In this document: positions 1-8,601 of the stretch, piece by piece
Layout of the letters: each line of letters begins with the position of its first letter
Numbering within the stretch: the first letter of the stretch is position 1
Assembly: GCA_900315505.1 (NCBI GenBank)
Contig: OMZG01000002.1
Span: forward strand, 1 to 64,000
Length of the DNA stretch: 64,000 nt
Origin: an uncultured Lachnospiraceae bacterium
Lineage (GTDB): Bacteria > Bacillota > Clostridia > Lachnospirales > Lachnospiraceae
Direction: 5' to 3'
Position numbers and translations under genes: made by a program
Notes under the pieces: model-generated
What the model saw: only the letters and a program-made list of their open reading frames with translations
What the model was told of the DNA's origin: nothing
The model's database searches: none

Positions 1-79
1 GATAGATGTAACTATGGATGGAAGCCCTCGGATAGAAAGTATCTCGGAAGGAGAGGTCGTTCTTAATAGTGGCATTTAG
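1..79 (+). CDS. C-terminal end of a phage tail protein (partial)
   Basis: The window opens inside a reading frame whose codons begin at base 2. Its last 25 residues include DGSPRI and SEGEVVLNSGI, and it stops with TAG at 77-79. Lying directly before a tape measure gene, it is in the place usually held by the major tail tube protein or a tail assembly chaperone. The short acidic, glycine-containing end would suit a tail tube or its decorating domain. The identity is inferred from position; only the C-terminus is visible. Confidence 0.45.
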   Translation, partial: IDVTMDGSPRIESISEGEVVLNSGI

Positions 80-133
80 GGTAATTCCATAAAATGTAGG
101 AATAGTTAAGCTATCTCATTTTATCCAGCTAAT

Positions 134-164
134 AAGGCATCTGAGGATTCAGGTGCCTTTTTTT
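134..164 (+). terminator. Rho-independent terminator before the tape measure gene
   Basis: An 11-bp stem with one G-T pair (134-144 with 149-159), a GGAT loop and a run of seven T at 158-164. It lies 54 bases after the upstream tail gene and 28 bases before the tape measure start. It could reduce transcription of the very long tape measure gene relative to the tail tube. Confidence 0.7.
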
Positions 165-192
165 ATGCCACATTTCAGGAAGGAGGACAGCG

Positions 193-2718
193 ATGGCTGA
201 CCGTATTAAAGGAATCACAGTAGAGATCGGCGGCGACACCACGAAGCTGTCCGACGCCTTAAAGAATGTAAATAAGTCCATCCGCCAGACACAGGATCAG
301 CTTCGGGATGTAAACAAGCTCTTAAAACTTGACCCCGGCAATGCCGATCTTCTCGTCCAGAAGCAGAAGTACCTCTCCGCGGCGATCTCCGACACAAAGG
401 AGAAATTAAAGCAGGAGCAGGATGCCTTAAAGCAACTGCAGCAAGGACCGCAGACCGAGGAGACCATCAAGCAGCAGGAGGCTCTGACCCGTGAGATTGA
501 AAACACCAAGCAGTCCCTTGAAAAGCTGAAGTCCGAGTTCAAGGATGTCGGTTCTGTGGCAGGTGTCCAGCTTCAGCAGGCAGGACAGAAAATGAAGGAT
601 GTTGGTGACAAGATCACAGGTGTCGGCACTTCCCTTTCCACCCAGGTGACCGCCCCGATTGCCGCCGTCGGTGCGGCATCCCTTGCCGCTTTTAAGGAAG
701 TGGATGAGGGAGCTGATATCGTAACGCAAAAGACCGGAGCAAGCGGCAAGGCATTAAAGGAAATGCAGGATGCGGCAAACGATATTGCGACATCCATCCC
801 TACCGACTTTGCCACGGCAGGTTCTGCGATCGGCGAGGTAAATACCAGGTTCGGCCTTACCGGGGATAAGCTGAAGAAGCTCTCCCAGCAGTTTGTTGAG
901 TTCGCATCCTTAAATGACACGGATGTATCGACTTCCATTGATAACGTATCGTCAGTCCTTAATGCGTTCGGCATGGATGCATCCCAGGCAGGCGGTATGC
1001 TTGACGTTCTAAACTCTGTCGGACAGTCCACAGGACTTTCCATGGATACCCTCGCACAGGATCTCTCGCAGAACGCGGCACAGCTTCAGTCTATGTGGCT
1101 TAACGCCACGCAGTCCGCACAGTTCCTTGGCAATGTCGAGATGTCTGGCCTTGACGTAGGCGTTGCGATGGCAGGCATGAAGAAGGCCATGAAGGAGGCC
1201 GCTGGGAACGGGCAGACCCTTGACCAGGCGCTGAAAGGTTTCTCGGATACCATGCACTCAAACAAGAGTGATACCGAGAAGCTGCAGGCCGCCTACGACC
1301 TGTTCGGCTCCAAGGCAGGTGCCTCGATCTTCAATGCAATGAAGACCGGCAAGCTCTCCCTTGACGGTTTCTCCTCCGATATGAGTTCCTTCTCCGGAAA
1401 TGTATCAAAGACATTCGATGATACTTTAGACCCAATTGATAAGTTTCAGACCACGCTTAATCAGCTTAAAATTACGGGAGCTGAGATAGGAAACTCCCTC
1501 TCCGCTGTCCTTGCTCCGATGCTTCAGCAGGCGGCAGCCGCCTTAAAGCAGGTCGCAGGCTTCTGGGAAAAGCTGCCTGCGCCAATGCAGCAGTTTATCA
1601 TAAAGGCAGCCCTTGTTGCTGCAGCCGTAGGGCCTGTCCTAGTAGGCATTGGCAAAGTGACAAGCTCCATCGGCACGATCACATCAGGCATTGGAAAGGT
1701 CATGACGCACCTCGGAGGGCTGTCCGGCGCAATGACGGCATTCAGCTCGGTCGGGCTTCTTCCCATGATCGGGATCATCGCCGCAGTAGTCGCGGCTGTC
1801 GTTGCTGTCATTGCGATCATAAAGAACTGGGGAGCAATATCCAACTGGTTTAAGGGAGTCTGGGAAGGCGTCTGTAACGGCGTAAAGGCGGTAGGAACAG
1901 CCCTCGGAAACTTCTTCACCGGGCTCTGGAACGGCGTAAAGACTGTGACAACTACAGCGTGGAACGGAATAAAGACAGGCGTATCTACGGTCTGGAACGG
2001 CATGAAGACAGGTGCATCCACCGTATTTAACGGGATAGAGACACATATCTCGAATGCCTGGAACAATGTAAAGACCAATACCTCCACGGCATGGAGTGCG
2101 ATAAAGACAAGCGTCGCCCAGCACGGTGGCGGCATCAAGGGCGTGATCGGCACTGCTATGGAGGGCTATAAGGCGATCTGGAAAACAGGCTTTGACATCA
2201 TAGATAAGGTGACCGGAGGAAAACTGGGAGACGCCCTTTCCAAGGCAAAGGAAAAGACCGCCGGGATCAGGGATGCCTTCTCCGGCGCAATGGACAAGGC
2301 AAAGTCCGTGGTAAGCGGAGGGCTTGAGCGGATCAAAAACTTCTTTGCCGGATGCCATCTTTCGTTTCCGAAGATCAAGCTTCCGCATTTTTCAATCAGC
2401 GGAAAGCTCTCCATCAAACCGCCTTCCGTTCCGCATCTTTCGGTCAGCTGGTATAAGAAGGCCATGAACGAGCCGTACATCCTCCAAAGTCCTACGATCT
2501 TTGGAATGTCCGGTGGCAGTCTTCTCGGCGGAGGCGAGGCCGGTGAGGAAGCAATCGTAGGAACGGACCGGCTCTCGTCCCTTGTGACGAACGCCGTCCT
2601 TGCGGCTAATGGCGGTGCCCAGACGATCGTTATCCCTGTTTATATCGGGCAGGAACGGATCGATGAACTGGTGGTGAAAGCCACACAGAGAACCAACTAC
2701 AGGTCAGGAGGCAGATAA
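193..2718 (+). CDS. phage tail tape measure protein
   Basis: An 841-residue tail tape measure protein, which sets tail length during assembly of a long-tailed (siphovirus-type) phage and lies inside the tube. Residues about 1-130 are charged and helical (coiled coil with LKLDPGNADLL). The middle is alanine/glycine rich with two hydrophobic stretches near residues 465-550. Between about 580 and 650 runs a series of WNGIKT-like repeats, typical of these proteins. No peptidase domain is evident. A strong AGGAAGGAGG precedes the ATG. The next gene overlaps its stop by one base (TAATG), so the tail genes are probably translated as one operon. Confidence 0.93.
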   Translation: MADRIKGITVEIGGDTTKLSDALKNVNKSIRQTQDQLRDVNKLLKLDPGNADLLVQKQKYLSAAISDTKEKLKQEQDALKQLQQGPQTEETIKQQEALTREIENTKQSLEKLKSEFKDVGSVAGVQLQQAGQKMKDVGDKITGVGTSLSTQVTAPIAAVGAASLAAFKEVDEGADIVTQKTGASGKALKEMQDAANDIATSIPTDFATAGSAIGEVNTRFGLTGDKLKKLSQQFVEFASLNDTDVSTSIDNVSSVLNAFGMDASQAGGMLDVLNSVGQSTGLSMDTLAQDLSQNAAQLQSMWLNATQSAQFLGNVEMSGLDVGVAMAGMKKAMKEAAGNGQTLDQALKGFSDTMHSNKSDTEKLQAAYDLFGSKAGASIFNAMKTGKLSLDGFSSDMSSFSGNVSKTFDDTLDPIDKFQTTLNQLKITGAEIGNSLSAVLAPMLQQAAAALKQVAGFWEKLPAPMQQFIIKAALVAAAVGPVLVGIGKVTSSIGTITSGIGKVMTHLGGLSGAMTAFSSVGLLPMIGIIAAVVAAVVAVIAIIKNWGAISNWFKGVWEGVCNGVKAVGTALGNFFTGLWNGVKTVTTTAWNGIKTGVSTVWNGMKTGASTVFNGIETHISNAWNNVKTNTSTAWSAIKTSVAQHGGGIKGVIGTAMEGYKAIWKTGFDIIDKVTGGKLGDALSKAKEKTAGIRDAFSGAMDKAKSVVSGGLERIKNFFAGCHLSFPKIKLPHFSISGKLSIKPPSVPHLSVSWYKKAMNEPYILQSPTIFGMSGGSLLGGGEAGEEAIVGTDRLSSLVTNAVLAANGGAQTIVIPVYIGQERIDELVVKATQRTNYRSGGR

Positions 2719-3089
2719 TGTTAAAGAAGGATTTTCCCATCTACTTTGATGATACGAAGCTTTTCTGGCCTGTGAAATGGGACGAGAGTTACGAGGTCGT
2801 GGAAAGCAAGAATACCACAGAGGCGGGCACTGATCAGATCATCGTGACAAGATACGATAAGCTGACTGTCTCCGCCTCTTTCCAGTGTTCCGACAGATGG
2901 GCGGCGGTCTTTGCATCCTTCCGCGATAAGGACAGCATCGCCGTAAGGCTTTATGACATAAAAACCAAAGGCTATAAGACAAGGACCATGCGGATCCGGA
3001 ACTTTAAGACCGGACCGGAGAAGAACTCGGAGAAGACAAGAGGAACGAACGGACTCTATACCGTGAGTTTTGACCTGCTGGAATTTTAG
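2718..3089 (+). CDS. phage tail protein (distal-tail position)
   Basis: A 123-residue protein starting in the TAATG overlap with the tape measure stop. It has a beta-rich composition (SFQCSDRWAAVFASFRDKDSIAVRLYD) and ends in YTVSFDLLEF, as small tail proteins downstream of tape measure genes often do. In siphophages of Gram-positive bacteria this slot is normally the distal tail protein or a small baseplate adaptor, but it is shorter than a classical Dit (about 250 residues). The assignment to the tail tip is from position; I see no catalytic motif. Confidence 0.6.
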   Translation: MLKKDFPIYFDDTKLFWPVKWDESYEVVESKNTTEAGTDQIIVTRYDKLTVSASFQCSDRWAAVFASFRDKDSIAVRLYDIKTKGYKTRTMRIRNFKTGPEKNSEKTRGTNGLYTVSFDLLEF

Positions 3090-3090
3090 G

Positions 3091-3106
3091 AAGGAGGTGC
3101 TTCATA
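3091..3106 (+). promoter_or_regulatory. strong ribosome-binding site facing an in-frame ATA codon
   Basis: AAGGAGG at 3091-3097 is followed after 6 bases by ATA at 3104-3106, in frame with the next gene and 33 bases before its first ATG. The first ATG at 3137 has only a weak AAGG upstream. The spacing suggests translation starts at the AUA codon, adding eleven residues beginning IYAVSDKYK. Confidence 0.5.
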
Positions 3107-3136
3107 TACGCCGTAAGCGACAAATATAAGGCTGCC

Positions 3137-5200
3137 ATGAAGCAGCCGGTACAACATTTTTCCATGAAGGGAAGCATTGGTGATACCTTTTTTTGTGACG
3201 ACAACATCCTGTCCGGTTCCTGCCAGATCACCAATCAATGCTCTGACGATACGATGATTGGTATCGGGCAGGTTTATATCGGGCAGATGGACATCACTCT
3301 AATGAATCTGGATCTAAAGCGATACTCTCTGAAAGGAGAAAAGATCACACCCTTCTTCGGACTTAAGCTTGCGGACGGTACCTACGAGTACATTCCTCTC
3401 GGTGTGTTTAACATTTCCGAAGCCCAATGGACACAGTCCGGTGTCGTGATAAAAGCCTATGACAATCTGTCGCTTTTCGATAAGACCTGCCCGGTAGGCA
3501 CTACTTTGGGAAAACCATATGATCTTGCAAAAATGGCCTGCGAGAGTTGCAAAGTTCCGCTTGCTACTACAGAAGATGAATTTAAGACATTCGCCAATGG
3601 TTCTGAGAACTTTTCTCTTTATTCGGAAAATGATATCGAGACATGGCGGGATTATCTGTCATGGCTTTCCGCTGCTCTCGGGTGCTTTGTGACCTGTGAC
3701 AGAGCAGGAAGGATAAAGTTCTGCTCCTACAGTAAGTCTGTCGTGGATATAATCGATGAAAGTCATCGGTTCAGCGGAGGCTCTTTCTCTGATTTTGAAA
3801 CAAGATACACGGGTATTTCCTGCGTGAATCTAAGTGACAAGACTACCAGTTACTACGGGATGGATGAGGATAACGGACTGACCTATAACCTCGGCAGCAA
3901 CCCCTTCCTTCAGTACGGAGTATCGGAAAGTCTTGAAAAGCAGCGGCGTGCCATTCTTACAGCGCTCCAGCAGATCGATTATGTCCCGTTCAAGGTTACG
4001 ATGATCGGAAATCCCGCCTATGACTTAGGAGACGTGCTTTCCTTTCCCGGAGGGATAGGTGATGCCAATAAGCTCTTCTGTATCACAAAGTACACCCTAA
4101 AATACAACGGCTCCTATGAGATTCAGGGTGTCGGACAGGATCCTTCCCTCGCTTCCGCAAAAAGCAAATCCGATAAAACGATTGCCGGACTGCTTTCGTC
4201 ACAGACGGACAACGACATGCACTATGTGCTCTACCAGAACGCTGAAGCTGTAAATATTGACGATGGAAAAGAAGGTTCTGTCATGTCCGTAAAGTTCGCG
4301 GTCCAGAAAACCACGCACATCTCCTTTGATATGGAAATCCTGCTGTCGGTTGATACAACGGAAGGCAAAGATACTGGAAATGTCTCGGAGGGAGACGCTT
4401 ATGTAAAAGCTACTTATTACTTAAACGGTGATGGAATCAGTACAAGGCATCCTGTGGAAACCTTTCAGGACGGCGAGCACATCCTGCGTCTTCGGTATGA
4501 GCTGGAAGCTGTGGAGGCGTCTATTCATACATGGAATGTTGTACTGTCCGTAAAAGGCGGTTCCCTCTCGATAGTAAGATACGGCGTTCTCGGAGTCGTA
4601 AGCGGCATGGGACTGGCAGGCAACGGCGAATGGGACGGCGAGATCACGGCGGAGGATACAATCGACCGTATTCTTATTAACCGGATAATGAGCTGCTTCT
4701 CAGATACGGTGGACATCCGTTTACTTCATGATACACCATGCCTTGCTGTAGACCGTGTGGCTAGGGTTAATATCGCGTCTATCTTTGCTGGTTTTGCAGA
4801 GACTGTAGAATCCACTTCCGACATCATGGTTTTCTCGCCGTGGGCAAACGCTGACAGGGTCGCTACTTCCTGTGAAGTAAAGGATAACGGCTGGATCGGC
4901 TCCGGCTCTACAACACTAAAAACAAGTCTTTCGGTTACTACCGGTGCTGTATACGGTGCAAAACATATCACAGCGGATTCAAAAAATGCCATATTTTATA
5001 TTTCCTTTGACGGCGGCTCTACATGGATGGGCTACGCTGAGAATGAATGGAAAGAAAATGTCGCAATGACAGAATCCGATATCGGCGAGATTCCGGAGGA
5101 TGCCTTAAAACAATATGACCATCTGTCGGTAAAGGCCGTGCTGGAAAACGACTCGGTTCTTTACGCAATCAATCTATACGGAGGAAGGATACAAAAATGA
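3137..5200 (+). CDS. phage minor structural / tail hub protein
   Basis: At least 687 residues from the first ATG, or 698 if translation starts at the ATA at 3104 behind a perfect Shine-Dalgarno. The N-terminal part (about 1-330) is beta-rich with runs such as GIGQVYIGQMDITLMN and YIPLGVFNISEAQW. It resembles the hub-type domain of tail-associated proteins that sit at the tip and contact later tail-fibre proteins. The C-terminal half is beta-sandwich-like (FYISFDGGSTWMGYAENEW), perhaps carbohydrate- or surface-binding. No peptidase or lysozyme motif was recognised. Its stop overlaps the next start by four bases (ATGA), showing tight coupling. Tail location is well supported by context; the exact baseplate role is inferred. 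Confidence 0.7.
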   Translation: MKQPVQHFSMKGSIGDTFFCDDNILSGSCQITNQCSDDTMIGIGQVYIGQMDITLMNLDLKRYSLKGEKITPFFGLKLADGTYEYIPLGVFNISEAQWTQSGVVIKAYDNLSLFDKTCPVGTTLGKPYDLAKMACESCKVPLATTEDEFKTFANGSENFSLYSENDIETWRDYLSWLSAALGCFVTCDRAGRIKFCSYSKSVVDIIDESHRFSGGSFSDFETRYTGISCVNLSDKTTSYYGMDEDNGLTYNLGSNPFLQYGVSESLEKQRRAILTALQQIDYVPFKVTMIGNPAYDLGDVLSFPGGIGDANKLFCITKYTLKYNGSYEIQGVGQDPSLASAKSKSDKTIAGLLSSQTDNDMHYVLYQNAEAVNIDDGKEGSVMSVKFAVQKTTHISFDMEILLSVDTTEGKDTGNVSEGDAYVKATYYLNGDGISTRHPVETFQDGEHILRLRYELEAVEASIHTWNVVLSVKGGSLSIVRYGVLGVVSGMGLAGNGEWDGEITAEDTIDRILINRIMSCFSDTVDIRLLHDTPCLAVDRVARVNIASIFAGFAETVESTSDIMVFSPWANADRVATSCEVKDNGWIGSGSTTLKTSLSVTTGAVYGAKHITADSKNAIFYISFDGGSTWMGYAENEWKENVAMTESDIGEIPEDALKQYDHLSVKAVLENDSVLYAINLYGGRIQK

Positions 5201-6453
5201 AAGGACATGTGAGTATTGAGCTGCATAATCATAACAGCGGATTTACCGAGCGGATTGAACAGGACAACATGGTGACAAACGCGCTTACCTACGCTATGGG
5301 CCATGCTGTCTCCTGCGGTGCCAATCTGTCAGACCTGATGCTCCCGGTGGCAAAAAGAGGACTCGGAGGACTTTTCCTTTTTGACGGGAAACTGGAAGAG
5401 AACGCAGAGAATGTGCATTTTCCCATGGATGTCCATCTGATAGGGCATGCAGCGCGAACCGTAAATACGGATGATCCCATGCGTGGAAGCATTAACTCTC
5501 TGGAAACAAAGAGGACTGACACAGGCTATGTCACTGTCTGGGACTTTTCCACTTCGCAGGCGAACGGAAATATTGCATCCCTTGCTCTTACCAGGAATAC
5601 GGCAGGAGAAGATCCCCTCAAACTCTATGACGGAGAATCAGGAAGCACGACGGACTATGAATATGGCCTGGCCTACGATGAGGATCAGGGATTTTTATAC
5701 AAAGCGGATCGCTACGGCAACATCATCCGTCAGAAAGTGCCGGACTGGAAGCTTCTGGTATCCGATCCTTACTGGGGACCGGATGAGAAAGTAGTAAATC
5801 TTACCGGAACTGACAACTGGGACAACTGGATCATCTCAAACGGACAGGACGGATATCTGTATCTTATCCGAATGAACCGGCAGGAACATAGTCGATGGAA
5901 CGGCAGTGAATATGAAAAGTACTACACCTACGGCATGGAAAATTCTTCCGGCAACGCACTTCTTTTTGTAAGAAAATATAAGATCAGTGATTTCAGCTTC
6001 ACACAGGAAGGCAATGAGCAGACGATTGAGTTGTCATCTGTGACAGCAAAAAACGATGCCGTTGTGTCAAGAGGATTCTACTACGTGCGAGGTTATGATA
6101 ACCACAGCGTCTATAAGGTCGAGATGGCAAATCCGGTAAACATCGTGCTCCTAAACCAGTTCAAGCAGTACGATGTCGGAGGGCTTTACCCCATGTATAA
6201 CGGCGGTGTGATCACAAACAACGGGCTTCTTATCTACCCGGACGGATCCTACATCAAAAAGGATAAAGTGGCGATACCGGATTACGGCTACGAAAGCCCT
6301 CACTTGTTCAGTTTTCACTACAACAGTTATCCGAAAAAGTCCATTCCGTCCTCCTATATCGGAACAATATGCAACCTTTCATCTCCGGTCACAAAAACAT
6401 CCGCCACTTCAATGAAGGTGACCTATACGCTTACAGATCTAAAGGAGAACTAA
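5197..6453 (+). CDS. putative tail fibre / receptor-binding protein
   Basis: A 418-residue protein starting in an ATGA overlap with the hub gene. It begins with a region rich in His/Asn (SIELHNHNSGF) and continues as a repetitive beta-type protein with many Tyr, Trp, Asp and Gly residues (LTGTDNWDNWIISNGQDGYLYLI). The composition suits a beta-propeller-like or distal fibre protein. In this tail order, after the hub and before the lysis genes, such proteins commonly bind the host surface. No family was recognised with confidence, so host-receptor binding is an inference from position and composition. Confidence 0.5.
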   Translation: MKGHVSIELHNHNSGFTERIEQDNMVTNALTYAMGHAVSCGANLSDLMLPVAKRGLGGLFLFDGKLEENAENVHFPMDVHLIGHAARTVNTDDPMRGSINSLETKRTDTGYVTVWDFSTSQANGNIASLALTRNTAGEDPLKLYDGESGSTTDYEYGLAYDEDQGFLYKADRYGNIIRQKVPDWKLLVSDPYWGPDEKVVNLTGTDNWDNWIISNGQDGYLYLIRMNRQEHSRWNGSEYEKYYTYGMENSSGNALLFVRKYKISDFSFTQEGNEQTIELSSVTAKNDAVVSRGFYYVRGYDNHSVYKVEMANPVNIVLLNQFKQYDVGGLYPMYNGGVITNNGLLIYPDGSYIKKDKVAIPDYGYESPHLFSFHYNSYPKKSIPSSYIGTICNLSSPVTKTSATSMKVTYTLTDLKEN

Positions 6454-6454
6454 G

Positions 6455-6745
6455 ATGATGATTAACTATACAGGGAAAAGTAAGGTGATAAAGCGGCTCT
6501 GCGAAGCGGTGAATCAGCTGACCACAGGAGAGGATACGCTCTCGAAATTCGACGCGGATGGTGACGGTGTTGTTGACAATGCTTTAAAGGTAGACGGTCA
6601 TACCGTAAAATCGGACGTCCCGGAAGGAGCAGTCTTTACCGATACCACCTATACGTTTGAGCTGAGTGACGGTAAGCTTACAATCCGATCCTCCGCCGGA
6701 ACTGAGCAGATATTGAACTTGAAAGGAGATGATTCTATTGCTTGA
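6455..6745 (+). CDS. short tail-fibre-associated protein
   Basis: A 96-residue protein beginning two bases after the preceding stop. Two motifs stand out. DADGDGVVD is an EF-hand-like (dockerin-like) calcium-binding loop. VDGHTVKSDVPEGAVFTDTTY is shared by many phage tail-fibre collar and appendage proteins. It may be a small fibre cap or linker. The two adjacent ATG codons leave the exact start ambiguous by one residue. The last 17 bases overlap the longest form of the following gene. Confidence 0.5.
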   Translation: MMINYTGKSKVIKRLCEAVNQLTTGEDTLSKFDADGDGVVDNALKVDGHTVKSDVPEGAVFTDTTYTFELSDGKLTIRSSAGTEQILNLKGDDSIA

Positions 6746-7067
6746 CTTTATTCTGCGGTACTGGGTGCAGGAACTTTTCGCACTCATTATCGCAATGATC
6801 ACATGGATGGTAAGATCCATCCACAAGAAGAAGGATGAATACGATGTCCTCCGGGAAGGAATTCTCGCCCTGCTGCACGACCGGCTCTACCAGTCCTGCA
6901 GCTTTTTTATTGAGCAGGGTTTCTGCACCATCGAGGACCGGAACAATCTCGAATATCTCTATACGCCGTACAAGGCACTCGGAGGCAACGGCACCGGAGA
7001 ATCCCTGTACAAGAAATGTCTGGAACTGCCAATCACGGCAGACAGAAATAAAGAAAAGGAGGAATGA
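6738..7067 (+). CDS. phage membrane-anchored protein, possible holin partner
   Basis: About 109 residues with one N-terminal membrane segment (roughly LFALIIAMITWMV), followed by a basic IHKKK turn and a soluble helical tail. I chose TTG at 6738 because AAAGGAG at 6722-6728 sits nine bases before it. The in-frame ATG at 6729 overlaps that ribosome-binding site and would be too close. Position directly before a holin and an endolysin suggests a second lysis-cassette membrane protein such as an antiholin, or a tether. The function is not proven by any motif. Confidence 0.55.
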   Translation: MLDFILRYWVQELFALIIAMITWMVRSIHKKKDEYDVLREGILALLHDRLYQSCSFFIEQGFCTIEDRNNLEYLYTPYKALGGNGTGESLYKKCLELPITADRNKEKEE

Positions 7068-7070
7068 CTT

Positions 7071-7340
7071 ATGGACTTTGGAATCGCAAGCGTAGCGGCA
7101 ATCACGGTGATCGCCTACCTTGTAGGTGCTGCATGTAAGGCTTCGCAGAAGGTTTCCGACAACTGGATCCCGGTGATCTGCGGGATTGTTGGAGCGGCAT
7201 TAGGCGTCGCAGGGCTTTACATCATGCCGGACTTTCCGGCAAAGGACGCGGTCAACGCCCTCGCAGTCGGTATAGTATCCGGCTTTGCGGCAACCGGCGT
7301 AAACCAGGCTGTCAAGCAGCTCAGCAAAAATACGGATTGA
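7071..7340 (+). CDS. phage holin
   Basis: An 89-residue, strongly hydrophobic protein with three likely membrane segments: residues about 5-22, 32-51 and 62-80. A conserved-looking centre (NWIPVICGIVGAALGVAGLY) resembles the small holins found before endolysins in Clostridia phages. It begins three bases after the preceding gene. Holins open the membrane so that the endolysin can reach the wall. Size, topology and context all agree, though the exact holin family is not assigned. Confidence 0.8.
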   Translation: MDFGIASVAAITVIAYLVGAACKASQKVSDNWIPVICGIVGAALGVAGLYIMPDFPAKDAVNALAVGIVSGFAATGVNQAVKQLSKNTD

Positions 7341-7399
7341 AAGGGGGCGATCCTACTATCCCGGCTATCCCTTCCGTCAATGGGACGTTGCTTTCTGCT

Positions 7400-7429
7400 G
7401 CTCTCCGGCTAATCCCCGGAGGGCTTTTA
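7400..7429 (+). terminator. hairpin with short T-tract between holin and endolysin
   Basis: A 9-bp stem (7400-7408 with 7416-7424, one G-T pair), a 7-base loop and CTTTTATT. It ends just before the GGAGG of the endolysin gene and could act as a partial terminator that sets lysin dose. Confidence 0.5.
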
Positions 7430-7447
7430 TTATGGAGGAAATGACAT

Positions 7448-8197
7448 ATGAGCAAAACAGAACAGGCCATCCAGTGGATGGAATCTCACGCTAATGACAA
7501 TAGACACGGCTATGACCAGAGGTACCGCTGGGGAGAAAGAGGCGACTACGACTGCTCCTCCGCCGTGATCTCGGCATGGCAGGCAACCGGAGTTCCGGTA
7601 AAGACGAAGGGTGCGACCTATACCGGGAACATGCTCTCTGTTTTCAAGTCCTGCGGATTCTCCGATGTGACAAGGACTGTAAACCTTGCTACCGGAGCAG
7701 GCTTAAAGCGCGGCGATGTGCTTCTGAACGTCCGCCACCATACCGCGATGTACTGCGGAGGCGGCAGGGAGGTCGAAGCTTCGATAAACGAAAAAGGCAC
7801 AGTCACAGGAGGCCGTCCCGGCGACCAGACAAGCAGGGAGTTTTTGATCCGCTCTTACCGGAACTACCCGTGGACAAACGTGCTCCGCTTCAGTGAGGCG
7901 GTCTCCCCGTCAATCACGGTCGAGCAGGCGGCAAGAGACGTGCTCGCCGGAAAGTATGGAAACGGCGAGACAAGAAAGAGAGCCATCAGCTCCCTAGGTC
8001 TTGACTACAACGCCGTACAGCAAAGGGTCAATGAGCTTCTGCGTGGAAGCTCTGCTCCCCAGAAGTCCCTTGATACGGTTGCCCGGGAAGTGATCGCAGG
8101 CAAATGGGGAAATGGCGCAGAACGTGTAACGCGCCTTACCAGGGTGGGCTTCAATGCCTCCGCCGTACAGAAAAAAGTGAATGAACTCTTAAGATGA
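7448..8197 (+). CDS. endolysin: cysteine amidase/peptidase with two CPL-7 repeats
   Basis: A 249-residue cell-wall hydrolase. Residues about 1-155 form a CHAP/NlpC-like (Amidase_5-type) catalytic domain. The probable nucleophile is Cys36 in DYDCSSAV and the probable histidine is at 97-98 in RHHTAMY. Two wall-binding CPL-7-type repeats follow, at about 157-200 and 207-249, each with the pattern VAREVIAGKWGNG...RVNELL. CPL-7 repeats bind glucosamine-muramyl-dipeptide. With the adjacent holin this is the phage lysis cassette. No signal peptide is present, so export depends on the holin. Confidence 0.9.
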   Translation: MSKTEQAIQWMESHANDNRHGYDQRYRWGERGDYDCSSAVISAWQATGVPVKTKGATYTGNMLSVFKSCGFSDVTRTVNLATGAGLKRGDVLLNVRHHTAMYCGGGREVEASINEKGTVTGGRPGDQTSREFLIRSYRNYPWTNVLRFSEAVSPSITVEQAARDVLAGKYGNGETRKRAISSLGLDYNAVQQRVNELLRGSSAPQKSLDTVAREVIAGKWGNGAERVTRLTRVGFNASAVQKKVNELLR

Positions 8198-8202
8198 TCA
8201 TG

Positions 8203-8249
8203 CCCCGCAGGCGTTCCTTAAAAAGGAATTTCCTGCGGGGCCTTTTTTT
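8203..8249 (+). terminator. strong terminator at the end of the late operon
   Basis: A 10-bp GC stem (8203-8212 with 8232-8241), an inner 6-bp stem (8215-8220 with 8223-8228) and seven T at 8243-8249. It begins 6 bases after the endolysin stop and closes the tail/lysis operon. Confidence 0.92.
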
Positions 8250-8359
8250 GTGTAAAAAAGCTCTCCTTCTGGGTGTGGATAAGCAGAAGGAAATTTGCGA
8301 GGCAAAACACCCCCTCAAAACGTCTCCCAAATGTCCGTACTATGAAGGAGGCTATACCC

Positions 8360-8572
8360 ATGACGGAAGAAAACAGCTATTACACCAATGATCGGATAAA
8401 GAATCATCTCGACTACTGCCGTGCTCAGAAAATTGCCCAGACGATGCTTGACGCAGGACTTATAAATGAGCACGAATTCGAGAAATTATCCGACATCAAC
8501 CGTGAAACCTTTTCACCATTGTTTGCGGAAATATATCCAAAAACTGCTTGCTATGTATCCGGATCAGAGTGA
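8360..8572 (+). CDS. SHOCT-like small protein of the integration module
   Basis: A 70-residue protein. The ATG at 8360 is chosen because AAGGAGG lies ten bases upstream, whereas the longer reading frame has no such site. Residues about 20-60 (QKIAQTMLDAGLINEHEFEKL) have the pattern of SHOCT-type short helical oligomerisation domains. Small SHOCT-like proteins are frequently encoded just before serine recombinases in Clostridia mobile elements. It may be a regulator or directionality factor for the recombinases; that role is inference from context. Confidence 0.6.
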   Translation: MTEENSYYTNDRIKNHLDYCRAQKIAQTMLDAGLINEHEFEKLSDINRETFSPLFAEIYPKTACYVSGSE

Positions 8573-8601
8573 TGTATGGACACTGACAAGGAGGCTAGAC
8601 A

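Noticed and set aside
8194..8391. 65-residue reading frame after the endolysin
   Set aside because: It runs through the strong terminator hairpin at 8203-8249 and overlaps the SHOCT-like gene start; no ribosome-binding site.
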